From: an uncultured Eggerthellaceae bacterium
Lineage (GTDB): Bacteria > Actinomycetota > Coriobacteriia > Coriobacteriales > Eggerthellaceae
Length of the DNA stretch: 13,739 bases
Direction: 5' to 3'
Assembly (NCBI GenBank): GCA_949450265.1
Contig: CASTMW010000036.1
Coordinates: forward strand, 1 to 13,739
In this document: positions 6,931 through 13,379 of the stretch, piece by piece
How the letters are laid out: each line of letters opens with the position of its first letter
How positions within the stretch are numbered: position 1 is the first letter of the stretch
Notes under the pieces: model-generated
Told to the model about the DNA's origin: nothing
Database searches by the model: none
Seen by the model: the letters and a program-made list of their open reading frames with translations, nothing else
Position numbers and translations under genes: made by a program

Positions 6931-7984
6931 GTCCCTAGATTGGTCGTTCTTCATTACAGAGCTTCTGAGCAACCCGCTTCTGCTGGTGGTTACCTTGCTC
7001 AATATCGGTGTCATCATCGTCAATGGCGCCACCGACGCCCCCAACGCCATTGCTACTGCGGTCAGCACGCGCGCCATACGGCCGCGGCGCGCCATCATCA
7101 TGGCGGCCATCTGCAACTTTGTGGGCTTGCTGGTCATCTCGGCCATCTCACCGGCGGTGGCCCAGACCATCTTCGGCATGGTGGATTTCGGCGGCGATGC
7201 CCACAAGGCCCTGGTCACCCTTATGGCGGCCATGGTGGCCATCATCGTGTGGGGTAGCGTGGCGTGGTATTTCGGCATTCCCACCTCGCAATCCCATTCA
7301 CTGATCGCAGGCATCACGGGCGCGGCTGTGGCGCTCATGGGCAGCTTCGATGCCATCAACTGGGCCGAATGGGTGAAGGTCATCTATGGCATTCTGCTGT
7401 CCACGCTGATGGGCTTCGGCCTGGGCTGGGTGTTCTTCCACATCATCAAGCGCGTGTTCTATAACGCGAATCGCCAACGAGCAAACATGTTCTTCCGCGC
7501 GTCCCAGGTGCTCTCGGGCGCGGGTGTGGCGTTCATGCACGGAGCACAGGACGGCCAGAAGTTCATGGGCATCTTCGTGCTGGCCATCCTGATGGCAGCC
7601 GACATAGGCACCAGCACCAGCGCCATGTCGCTGCCGGTGTGGCTGATGTTACTGTGCGCGCTATCCATGGGACTGGGCACGGCCGTGGGCGGCGAGCGCA
7701 TCATCAAGAGTGTCGGCGTCGACATGGTGAAGTTGGAGGCGTTCCAGGGCTTTGCGGCCAGTTCGTCCACGTTCGTTAGCCTGATCGTGGCCACGTTTGG
7801 CGGCCTGCCGGTGTCCACCACGCATACCAACACCACTGCCATCATGGGTGTGGGTGCGGCGAAGAACCCGAAGGCGGTCAAGTGGTCCATCGCCATCGAC
7901 ATGGTGAAGACGTGGGTGCTCACGTTCCCGGGGTGCGGCTTGATGGGATTCATTTTCGCGAAACTGTTCTTGCTGGTGCTGTAG
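6929..7984 (+). CDS. pit: PiT-family inorganic phosphate permease
   Basis: This is a 351-residue hydrophobic membrane protein with the two inverted signature repeats of the PiT (PF01384) family. The first is NGATDAPNA (32-40) and the second is HGAQDGQKFMG (204-214). PTSQSHSLIAG (118-128) and PVSTTHTNTTAIMG (294-307) are the paired second motifs. PiT proteins import phosphate, usually as a metal-phosphate complex, by cation symport. Both signature aspartates are present, although the neighbouring Asn found in many homologues is Thr or Gln here. I chose the GTG at 6929 because GAAAGG (6917-6922) lies 6 bp upstream and an extended -10 box lies before it. The frame stays open back to a TTG at 6872, but that start would fall inside the upstream hairpin. 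The DUF47 partner gene follows. Confidence 0.93.
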   Translation: MSLDWSFFITELLSNPLLLVVTLLNIGVIIVNGATDAPNAIATAVSTRAIRPRRAIIMAAICNFVGLLVISAISPAVAQTIFGMVDFGGDAHKALVTLMAAMVAIIVWGSVAWYFGIPTSQSHSLIAGITGAAVALMGSFDAINWAEWVKVIYGILLSTLMGFGLGWVFFHIIKRVFYNANRQRANMFFRASQVLSGAGVAFMHGAQDGQKFMGIFVLAILMAADIGTSTSAMSLPVWLMLLCALSMGLGTAVGGERIIKSVGVDMVKLEAFQGFAASSSTFVSLIVATFGGLPVSTTHTNTTAIMGVGAAKNPKAVKWSIAIDMVKTWVLTFPGCGLMGFIFAKLFLLVL

Positions 7985-8124
7985 GTCGCGCTCGCCGAAA
8001 GCACGGCAACAGAATGGGCACAGTTCGAGCTTTTGCGGGCGCTGGTCGCATGCCCTGATATCATCTTCTCGGTGGGTTTTTGATCGCAAGGTTGTGGCCG
8101 CAGACCGTGGATGGAGATATCGCA
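7985..8124. other. Intergenic region between pit and the DUF47 gene
   Basis: This 140-bp gap contains a weak nested inverted repeat: GCTCG (7990-7994) with CGAGC (8026-8030), followed by TTTT, and GCCG/CGGC inside it. It could be a poor terminator for pit. A promoter-like pair comes next, then a leader of about 50 nt. I see no gene in it. Confidence 0.5.
8033..8064 (+). promoter_or_regulatory. Possible promoter of the DUF47 gene
   Basis: TTGCGG (8033-8038) and TATCAT (8059-8064) are 20 bp apart, identical in both hexamers and in spacing to the element upstream of the MBL-fold gene. If active, transcription would start near 8071, leaving about 54 nt of leader before the ATG at 8125. Confidence 0.35.
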
Positions 8125-8748
8125 ATGGGGAAGAGCAAGCTCAATTACTTCAAGGCGTACGAAAAGCTGACCGGACTGGCGGTTGAAGAGGCTGACCTGC
8201 TGATTGAGGCCATGCGCACGTTCACGGACGCTAGCGGTTATTCCGACACCATGGCGCAGATGCACGAGTTCGAGAACCAGGGCGACGACATCAACCACGA
8301 CATCTTCAAGGCGGCTGCGGTGGACTTTATGCCGCCGTTCGATCGCGAGGATGTGGTGTCGCTCGCGCAGGCGCTCGACAACGTGCTGGACTACATCGAC
8401 GACGTGCTGGGTCACATGTATGTCTACGATATCCGCAGCATGCCCAAGGACGCCCTGCGTTTCGCGGAGGTCATCAAGAAGTCGGTGAAGTCGCTGGATC
8501 GCATGATGTGCGAGTTCCACAACTTCAAGAAGAACAAGAAGTTCAAGCAGCTGTTGGTGGACATCAACTCTTACGAAGAAGAAGCCGACAACCTGTATCA
8601 GGAAGCCATGCGGCGCTTGCACACCGAGGACAACGACGACATCATGCACGTGCTGGTGTGGTCGCGCATCTATGAGCGCATGGAGAAGTGCTGCGATGCC
8701 ACCGAGCATGCGGCCGACATCGTGAGCACCATCCTGCTGAAGAACTGA
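8125..8748 (+). CDS. DUF47 (PhoU-like) phosphate transport accessory protein
   Basis: This 207-residue, all-helical, soluble protein fits the DUF47/PF01865 family. These are PhoU-like helical bundles that bind metal clusters and partner PiT phosphate permeases. Acid-rich metal-type helices are visible: EFENQGDDINHD (48-59), ALDNVLDYIDDV (83-94), YEEEADNLYQEA (150-161) and CCDATEHAADIV (189-200). The length is typical. The ATG at 8125 is chosen over an in-frame TTG at 8080 because GGAG (8113-8116) lies 8 bp upstream and the MGKSKLNYF start fits the family. It follows pit by 140 bp. In many genomes the order is reversed (DUF47 then pit). The role is probably to gate or regulate Pit, as inferred from the family. 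The gene ends 15 bp from the convergent phospholipase-like gene. Confidence 0.9.
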   Translation: MGKSKLNYFKAYEKLTGLAVEEADLLIEAMRTFTDASGYSDTMAQMHEFENQGDDINHDIFKAAAVDFMPPFDREDVVSLAQALDNVLDYIDDVLGHMYVYDIRSMPKDALRFAEVIKKSVKSLDRMMCEFHNFKKNKKFKQLLVDINSYEEEADNLYQEAMRRLHTEDNDDIMHVLVWSRIYERMEKCCDATEHAADIVSTILLKN

Positions 8749-8763
8749 TAGTTCGCTTCACGC

Positions 8764-9846
8764 CTATTCCACGTGCACGATGATGGGTTCGGCTATCTGG
8801 CCGTTGTAGTTGCGGCCGCCGGTCACGCGACACAGGAACGCATTGGTGTCTGAGGTGGCAGCGAATTCCGGCACGTCGATGAACGCCTCTGCCAGCGCGC
8901 GATCGTAGAGGTCCCAGAAGCTCTCCGTTCGTTGTGCGGCGGCATCCTCGTCGAACCATGGCTCGTGATCGTGGTTGTCGAAGATGGACCGCTCGATGCG
9001 ATGATTGCGATGACTCATGGCACGCGCGTACGAATAGCGTCGCGCCACTTCTTCGATGCGCCCGAGCAGCGCTCGTTTCACGCCGGTGGGCGACCATAGC
9101 GCGCGCAGCGCCAGCCGATAGGCCTTGGCGGAGACGCGGTAGGCGCCCGGCGGCAGCATCTCTTCGAACACTTGATGCGCAACACGCTCGTACAGGGCCG
9201 ATATGACGTTCAGCACGTGGTCGTTCGCGACGAGTGTCTTGCGCGATGGGTCGAAGTCGCCGATGGTCTGCCCGCGTTTCATTGACAGCACCAGCTCGTC
9301 CAGCTCGCTTTCGATGGCAGCGTGCACCTCGTGGGCGGAGTTGCGATCGAGGCCTTCCACGCCCGCATCGCAGAGCGCCCACTGCTGCGCGTAGATGAAC
9401 GGATGCAATGTACTGTCAAGCAGGTAGTGGCACAGCAGTCCTTGTACGTAGGCGCGCGCGATGTCGTGTGTGCTGGCGTCGGGTGCACCGGGAGCGCTGG
9501 GTGTGCTGGATGCGTCAGAAGTTGCCGTGCCGCTCGATGCAATTCTGTCCGATGTTGCACCACCCGATGCCGCACCACAGCGCGCCACCGCATCGGGCAC
9601 AGTCGGAATGGCATCCACCGCTTCCCGGAACGCCGCCAGTGCCTCGATGGGCTGTTCGCGGTGCATGCGCGAGCCCAGCTGGCTGACGCGCATCATGAGC
9701 GGATGCAGTGCCGCGAAGAACAGCACATCGGGCCCTTGATTGCCCAGCAAGAACGCCTGGAACTCGTCACGGCTCTCGCCGATCATCATGTACAGGCTGT
9801 CATAGACCTGACGACCGAACTCATCGTGTGTGATGACGGCTGGCAT
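8764..9846 (-). CDS. Zinc-dependent phospholipase C-like protein (PF00882 type)
   Basis: This is a 360-residue protein with the His/Asp pattern of the zinc-dependent phospholipase C fold. It has TH (6-7) at the N-terminus, FLLGNQGPDVLFF (32-44, with D40), RMHRE (60-64) and the core LCHYLLDSTLHPF (138-150, H140, D144, H148). HAAIESELDE (175-184) follows, which completes the expected trinuclear zinc ligands. Known members cleave phosphatidylcholine outside the cell. This one has no signal peptide, so it is probably cytosolic and its substrate is unknown. Residues of about 86-127 are a low-complexity Ser/Thr/Ala/Gly stretch between conserved parts. AAGGAG (9854-9859, minus strand) lies 7 bp before the ATG. 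It is convergent to DUF47 and divergent from lysC. A housekeeping homologue annotated only as hypothetical is also possible. Confidence 0.82.
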   Translation of the reverse strand: MPAVITHDEFGRQVYDSLYMMIGESRDEFQAFLLGNQGPDVLFFAALHPLMMRVSQLGSRMHREQPIEALAAFREAVDAIPTVPDAVARCGAASGGATSDRIASSGTATSDASSTPSAPGAPDASTHDIARAYVQGLLCHYLLDSTLHPFIYAQQWALCDAGVEGLDRNSAHEVHAAIESELDELVLSMKRGQTIGDFDPSRKTLVANDHVLNVISALYERVAHQVFEEMLPPGAYRVSAKAYRLALRALWSPTGVKRALLGRIEEVARRYSYARAMSHRNHRIERSIFDNHDHEPWFDEDAAAQRTESFWDLYDRALAEAFIDVPEFAATSDTNAFLCRVTGGRNYNGQIAEPIIVHVE

Positions 9847-9863
9847 GATTTCTCTCCTTCGCG

Positions 9864-9893
9864 TTGTGAGCGGCCCGTGTGCACGCCTATAAT
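9864..9893 (+). promoter_or_regulatory. lysC promoter with perfect -10 box
   Basis: TTGTGA (9864-9869, 4 of 6) and TATAAT (9888-9893, 6 of 6) are separated by 18 bp. Transcription would start near 9900, about 37 nt before the TTG start. That leader is too short for a lysine riboswitch and none is seen. The same AT island reads TATTAT on the minus strand (9894-9889), so the divergent phospholipase-like gene may share it. Confidence 0.65.
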
Positions 9894-9936
9894 AGTGCGC
9901 GCATACGACCGAATTGTGAAGAATGGCAGGGCCCTT

Positions 9937-11214
9937 TTGGCACTGATAGTTGCGAAATTCGGCGGCACTTCGGTGGCGTCACCCGAGCGGATCAAGAACG
10001 TGGCGAAGCGCTTGGCTGCCATGCGAGAGCGTGGCGACCAGGTGGTGGCGGTGGTGTCGGCCATGGGCAAGACCACCGACGAGCTGATGGGGCTGGCGAA
10101 CGCGGTCTCCAGCAACCCGCCCGCCCGCGAACTGGACCGCCTGCTGTCCACGGGCGAGCACGTGTCCATGACGCTTTTGGCGCTGGCGCTGGATGCACTG
10201 GGCGTGCCCGCCATCAGCTTCACAGGGCGCCAGGCGGGCATCGAGACCAACGGCACCCACAACAAGGCACGCATCGTGAAGGTGCACAACGAACGCATCC
10301 TGGAAGCGCTTGCCGCGGGACTCGTGCCGGTCGTGGCGGGATTCCAGGGGATCGACGCGAACGGCGACATCACCACGCTGGGGCGTGGCGGCTCGGACAC
10401 CACTGCGGTGGCTGTGGCGTGGGGCATCGGCGCTGATGCGTGCGAGATCTATTCCGACGTGGACGGCGTGTACACCACCGACCCGCGCGTGGCCCCGCGC
10501 GCTCGCAAACTGAGCCAGATCAGCTACGACGACATGCTGGAGCTTTCCAGCGCGGGCAGCGGTGTGTTGCAGAGCCGCGCGGTGGAATTCGCCAAGAAGT
10601 GGGGCGTGGTCATCCATTCGCGCTCTGCGTTCTCTGACGCGCCTGGCACCTATATCAAGGAGGAACCCCAGATGGAGGAAGCCGTCATCACCGGCATCGC
10701 GCACGACACATCCGAGGTGAAGGTGACGGTGCGCCATGTGCCCGACGCCGTGGGCGTGGCGGCCAAGGTGTTCACCGCGCTGGCGGAGAAGGCCGTGAAC
10801 ATGGACATGATCATCCAGAACACCTCGCTCGACGGCGCCACCGACATCTCGTTCACCTGCCCGGCCTCCGACTTGCCGCGCGCCATGGAGGCGCTCGACA
10901 CCATCGTGCCGCAGATCGGTGCGGAATCGGTTGATGTGGAAGAGGACGTGGCCAAGATCAGCCTGGTGGGCACCGGCATGAAGTCGTCACCGGGCGTGTC
11001 CGCGAAGGCGTTCGACACATTGGGCGCCAACAACATCAACATCATCGCCATCTCCACCAGCCCTATCCGGCTGTCCATGGTGATCGATGCGGCCGAGGCG
11101 CAGCGCGCGGTGCAGTTGCTACATACGGCGTTCGACCTTGATTCCGAGAGCGTCTTCGAGGAAACGCAGCTTTCCGCCGAAGAGATAGCCGCCAAGATGC
11201 AGAAGGGGCGCTAG
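9937..11214 (+). CDS. lysC: Aspartate kinase (aspartokinase), alpha subunit
   Basis: This is a 425-residue aspartokinase, the first enzyme of the aspartate pathway to lysine, threonine, methionine and diaminopimelate. It phosphorylates aspartate with ATP in the cytosol. The kinase domain has KFGGTS (7-12), STGEHVS (71-77), GRGGSDTTA (149-157) and SDVDGVYTTDPR (173-184). Two ACT domains (about 247-425) follow, with the effector-site segment QNTSLDGATDISF (294-306). I chose TTG at 9937: it gives the standard M-A-L-I-V-x-KFGGTS start and CAGGG (9927-9931) lies 5 bp upstream. A GTG seven codons earlier lacks a site. The frame stays open further left but that part is antisense to another gene. It leads a cluster with an ATP-grasp enzyme and mnmA. 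Feedback inhibition by lysine and/or threonine is known for the family but not readable here. Confidence 0.95.
   Translation: MALIVAKFGGTSVASPERIKNVAKRLAAMRERGDQVVAVVSAMGKTTDELMGLANAVSSNPPARELDRLLSTGEHVSMTLLALALDALGVPAISFTGRQAGIETNGTHNKARIVKVHNERILEALAAGLVPVVAGFQGIDANGDITTLGRGGSDTTAVAVAWGIGADACEIYSDVDGVYTTDPRVAPRARKLSQISYDDMLELSSAGSGVLQSRAVEFAKKWGVVIHSRSAFSDAPGTYIKEEPQMEEAVITGIAHDTSEVKVTVRHVPDAVGVAAKVFTALAEKAVNMDMIIQNTSLDGATDISFTCPASDLPRAMEALDTIVPQIGAESVDVEEDVAKISLVGTGMKSSPGVSAKAFDTLGANNINIIAISTSPIRLSMVIDAAEAQRAVQLLHTAFDLDSESVFEETQLSAEEIAAKMQKGR
10657..10674 (+). promoter_or_regulatory. Internal ribosome binding site and start in lysC
   Basis: A perfect AAGGAGG (10657-10663) lies 8 bp before an in-frame ATG (10672-10674). 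It is much stronger than the site at the lysC start itself and lies in the linker between the kinase and ACT domains. Confidence 0.75.
10672..11214 (+). CDS. lysC: Aspartokinase beta (regulatory) subunit, internal in-frame start
   Basis: An in-frame ATG at lysC codon 246 would give a 180-residue protein identical to the C-terminal ACT-domain part (MEEAVITGIAHD...). B. subtilis and Corynebacterium aspartokinases are alpha2-beta2 enzymes whose beta subunit is made from just such an internal start, with the beta chain also beginning at the kinase-ACT linker. The strong AAGGAGG here supports the same arrangement. The beta chain would bind the feedback amino acid and hold the alpha dimers together. 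The coding sequence is shared with the alpha subunit. Expression is inferred, not shown. Confidence 0.7.
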   Translation: MEEAVITGIAHDTSEVKVTVRHVPDAVGVAAKVFTALAEKAVNMDMIIQNTSLDGATDISFTCPASDLPRAMEALDTIVPQIGAESVDVEEDVAKISLVGTGMKSSPGVSAKAFDTLGANNINIIAISTSPIRLSMVIDAAEAQRAVQLLHTAFDLDSESVFEETQLSAEEIAAKMQKGR

Positions 11215-11220
11215 GCGGCG

Positions 11221-12129
11221 TTGCGTTCCCTTTTCGATCTCAACGGCGATGGCGCTCTTTCCGCGAGCGCTGCATGGCTTGTCGTCAACGGCTTTCTGGA
11301 CAGTCCCAAGTTCAACGACCTGTACGAACTGCTGTTGACAGCAGCGGCGCGGCGCGGCATGGAGCTGCACCTGGTGCGCACCACCGACATCCCCTATAAT
11401 CGCGAACAGTTGGCTACCATCTGCCCTGAACGGGCCATCTTCTGGGATAAGGACGTTCTGCTGGCGCGCATGCTGGAATCCGTTGGCGTGTGCCTGTTCA
11501 ATAGCGCATCGGCCATAGAGCTCTGCGATAACAAGGCGCTTACGGCATTGGCGCTGGATGCGGCCGGGGTGCCCACGCCGCGCACGGTCGCGTCGCCCTT
11601 GGCGTTCGCGGCGCCCGATGAGGCGCGTCTGGGCTTCGCTTCGCAGGCTGCAACGCAGCTGGGCTATCCGCTGGTAGTGAAGGAAGTGCACGGCTCGTTC
11701 GGGCAGCAGGTGACGCTGGTGCAGGACGAAGGCCAGCTTCTTGACGTGGTGGCACGGCTAGGGAATGCTCGCTTCATCATGCAGGAGCTCATCGCCGAGA
11801 GCGCGGGTACCGATGTGCGCGTGGCGGTGGTGGATGGCGCGGTGGTGGGTGCGATGCGCCGCTTCAACGAGCACGGCGATTTCCGGTCGAACATCACGGC
11901 GGGGGGGCAGGCATGCCCGGTCGAACCCACGCCTGACGAAGCTGCCTGCGCTCTGCGCGCCTGTGCGGCGCTAGGGCTTTCTTTCGGTGGGGTGGACATC
12001 CTGCCCTCGGCGCGCGGCCCGTTGGTGTGTGAGGTCAATTCCAATCCGCATTTCCACAGCATGCTGGATGCGTGTGGGGTGAACATGGCCGATAGCATCG
12101 TAGGGCTGGTAGGGACTGATCGCGCATGA
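11221..12129 (+). CDS. ATP-grasp ligase, RimK / D-Ala-D-Ala ligase-like, substrate unknown
   Basis: This 302-residue protein has the ATP-grasp fold that joins a carboxylate to an amine through an acyl phosphate. Visible parts are an N-terminal domain with AAWLVVNGFL (17-26), CDNKALT (102-108), the ATP lysine K154 in VVKEVHGSFGQQV (152-164), the hinge MQELI (187-191), GTDVRVAVV (196-204), RSNITAGG (222-229), GGVDIL (256-261) and the metal-binding CEVNSNPHF (270-278). RimK-type alpha-L-glutamate ligases are the closest by appearance. The start is a TTG at 11221, the first codon available after the lysC stop. AGGCGG (11213-11218) is its only ribosome site, and no in-frame ATG lies near. It begins 6 bp after lysC and overlaps mnmA by 4 bp (ATGA), so all three are probably co-translated. 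The true substrate cannot be read from the sequence. Confidence 0.85.
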   Translation: MRSLFDLNGDGALSASAAWLVVNGFLDSPKFNDLYELLLTAAARRGMELHLVRTTDIPYNREQLATICPERAIFWDKDVLLARMLESVGVCLFNSASAIELCDNKALTALALDAAGVPTPRTVASPLAFAAPDEARLGFASQAATQLGYPLVVKEVHGSFGQQVTLVQDEGQLLDVVARLGNARFIMQELIAESAGTDVRVAVVDGAVVGAMRRFNEHGDFRSNITAGGQACPVEPTPDEAACALRACAALGLSFGGVDILPSARGPLVCEVNSNPHFHSMLDACGVNMADSIVGLVGTDRA

Positions 12130-13295
12130 GTGGCGCTCAGCGCGTGCTGGTGGCCATGAGCGGCGGTGTGGACAGCACGGCGGCCGTGGCGTTGCTGCTA
12201 GAAGAGGGTTTTGAGGTGGTCGGCGTGACCATGCGCTTGCAGGACGCGGAGCAGGAAGCTGACATTGCGGATGCGCGCGCGGCGTGTCAGCGGTTCAGCA
12301 TCGAGTATCAGGTGGTGGATCTGCGCGAGCGCTTCGAAGAGCAGGTGGTCCATCGTTTCTGCGCAGCGTACCTGTGCGGCCAGACGCCCAATCCGTGCGT
12401 GACGTGCAATCGGTACATCAAGTTCGCGGCATTGCATGCGCTGCGGTGCCAGCAGGGCTTCGACTATCTGGCCACCGGCCACTATGTGCGACGGGCCTTC
12501 GATGCAGCGAGCGATCGTTGGCAGCTGGTGCGCGCCCGCGACAAGACGAAGGACCAAAGCTATTTCCTCTTCTCTATCACGCAGGATCAGCTGGCGCACA
12601 CGCTGTTCCCGTTGGGCGACCTAACGAAGGAAGAGGCGCGCGTCATCGCGCGCGATGCGGGGCTGCCCATGGCTGAGAAGGCTGAGAGCCAGGACATTTG
12701 CTTCGTGTCGCAGGGCGACCATGTTGCGTTCATCGCGCAGCGAGCGGCCGGTGATGTGGCGCGTCTGGCGCAGGCGGGCGTGGATGTGGGATGTGATGCG
12801 GCGTGTGGTGCGGCGTGTGCGACCATGGGTGCTGGCACAGGCGACCGTGGTGCCCACGAGATACCCGATGCGTTCCTGCCGGGCCCCATCGTGGACCGCG
12901 CGGGAAGGGTGCTGGGGGAGCACCCGGGGCTCATCCATTTCACCGCGGGGCAGCGCAAGGGCATCGGTGTGGCGGCGCCTGAGCCGCTCTACGTGATGGG
13001 GAAGCGGCCGGATACGCGCGAGCTGGTGGTGGGCACCGCTGCCGAGGCAACCTGCACCAGCGTTATGGCCGCTGATGCGAATGCGGTATCGGTCGTGCCG
13101 TGGAAGGGCGCGCTACCGGTGCAGGTGAAGACGCATTACCGTCAGCAGCCCCAACCCGCCATGGCTGAGGTGGCAGACGATAGCCTGCGCATCGCCTTCG
13201 CCGAGCCTCAGCGCGTTTGCGCACCTGGCCAGGCCGCTGTTGTCTATGATGGCGACATCCTTCTGGCAGGAGGCACCATCGTCTCATGCGCATGA
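12126..13295 (+). CDS. mnmA: tRNA-specific 2-thiouridylase MnmA
   Basis: MnmA adds sulfur to the wobble uridine 34 of Lys, Glu and Gln tRNAs, using ATP and a persulfide relay from cysteine desulfurase. This 389-residue protein has the ATP-binding PP-loop SGGVDS (12-17), the catalytic NPCVTCNR (89-96, nucleophile C94 by analogy with E. coli C102), ATGHYVR (116-122), KDQSYFL (142-148) and SQDICFVS (188-195; C192 is the persulfide Cys). HFTAGQRKGIG (271-281) and a C-terminal beta-barrel follow. Between SQDICFV and the PGPIVDRAG segment lies an extra stretch of about 40 residues (about 206-248), low in complexity and with two extra Cys. Most MnmA proteins have about 10 residues here. The ATG overlaps the previous stop, so translational coupling is likely. 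Confidence 0.95.
   Translation: MSGAQRVLVAMSGGVDSTAAVALLLEEGFEVVGVTMRLQDAEQEADIADARAACQRFSIEYQVVDLRERFEEQVVHRFCAAYLCGQTPNPCVTCNRYIKFAALHALRCQQGFDYLATGHYVRRAFDAASDRWQLVRARDKTKDQSYFLFSITQDQLAHTLFPLGDLTKEEARVIARDAGLPMAEKAESQDICFVSQGDHVAFIAQRAAGDVARLAQAGVDVGCDAACGAACATMGAGTGDRGAHEIPDAFLPGPIVDRAGRVLGEHPGLIHFTAGQRKGIGVAAPEPLYVMGKRPDTRELVVGTAAEATCTSVMAADANAVSVVPWKGALPVQVKTHYRQQPQPAMAEVADDSLRIAFAEPQRVCAPGQAAVVYDGDILLAGGTIVSCA
12792..12815. repeat. 12-bp tandem repeat inside mnmA
   Basis: TGTGATGCGGCG (12792-12803) and TGTGGTGCGGCG (12804-12815) differ at one base. A third partial copy (TGTGCG) follows. It encodes the C-[DG]-A-A repeat of the mnmA insertion and is in frame. Confidence 0.8.
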
Positions 13296-13296
13296 G
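13283..13296. repeat. 14-bp perfect palindrome at the mnmA stop
   Basis: CTCATGCGCATGAG reads the same on both strands and contains the mnmA TGA stop (13293-13295). There is no loop and no T tract, so it is not a terminator. It could be a protein-binding site or chance. Confidence 0.5.
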
Positions 13297-13379
13297 TTCG
13301 TGCGCATAGGGCTCCAACCTGATTTCAAGCGCGTGAGGCCCGTGTCTACCTTCGTGCGCGCGAAACTCCTGCCCGATGT

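Noticed and set aside
7459..8709. Long minus-strand open frame (416 codons) opposite pit and DUF47
   Set aside because: It covers the DUF47 gene and the end of pit on the other strand and has no recognisable domain; GC-rich codon bias leaves the antisense frame open.
9861..9870. TTGTGAGCGG resembles half of a lac operator
   Set aside because: There is no matching second half and no LacI-type regulator nearby; the TTGTGA part is better explained as the lysC -35 box.
9322..9936. Open frame continuing upstream of lysC on the plus strand
   Set aside because: It is antisense to the phospholipase-like gene, is rich in Cys and Arg with no family likeness, and the aspartokinase family start is at the TTG at 9937.
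9900..9936. Possible lysine riboswitch before lysC
   Set aside because: The leader from the predicted start is only about 37 nt, far shorter than the L-box, and no conserved core is seen.
11236..11271. EF-hand-like DLNGDGALS segment at the ATP-grasp N-terminus
   Set aside because: It matches the first part of a calcium loop, but the last ligand position is Ala and no flanking helices fit, so it is likely chance.
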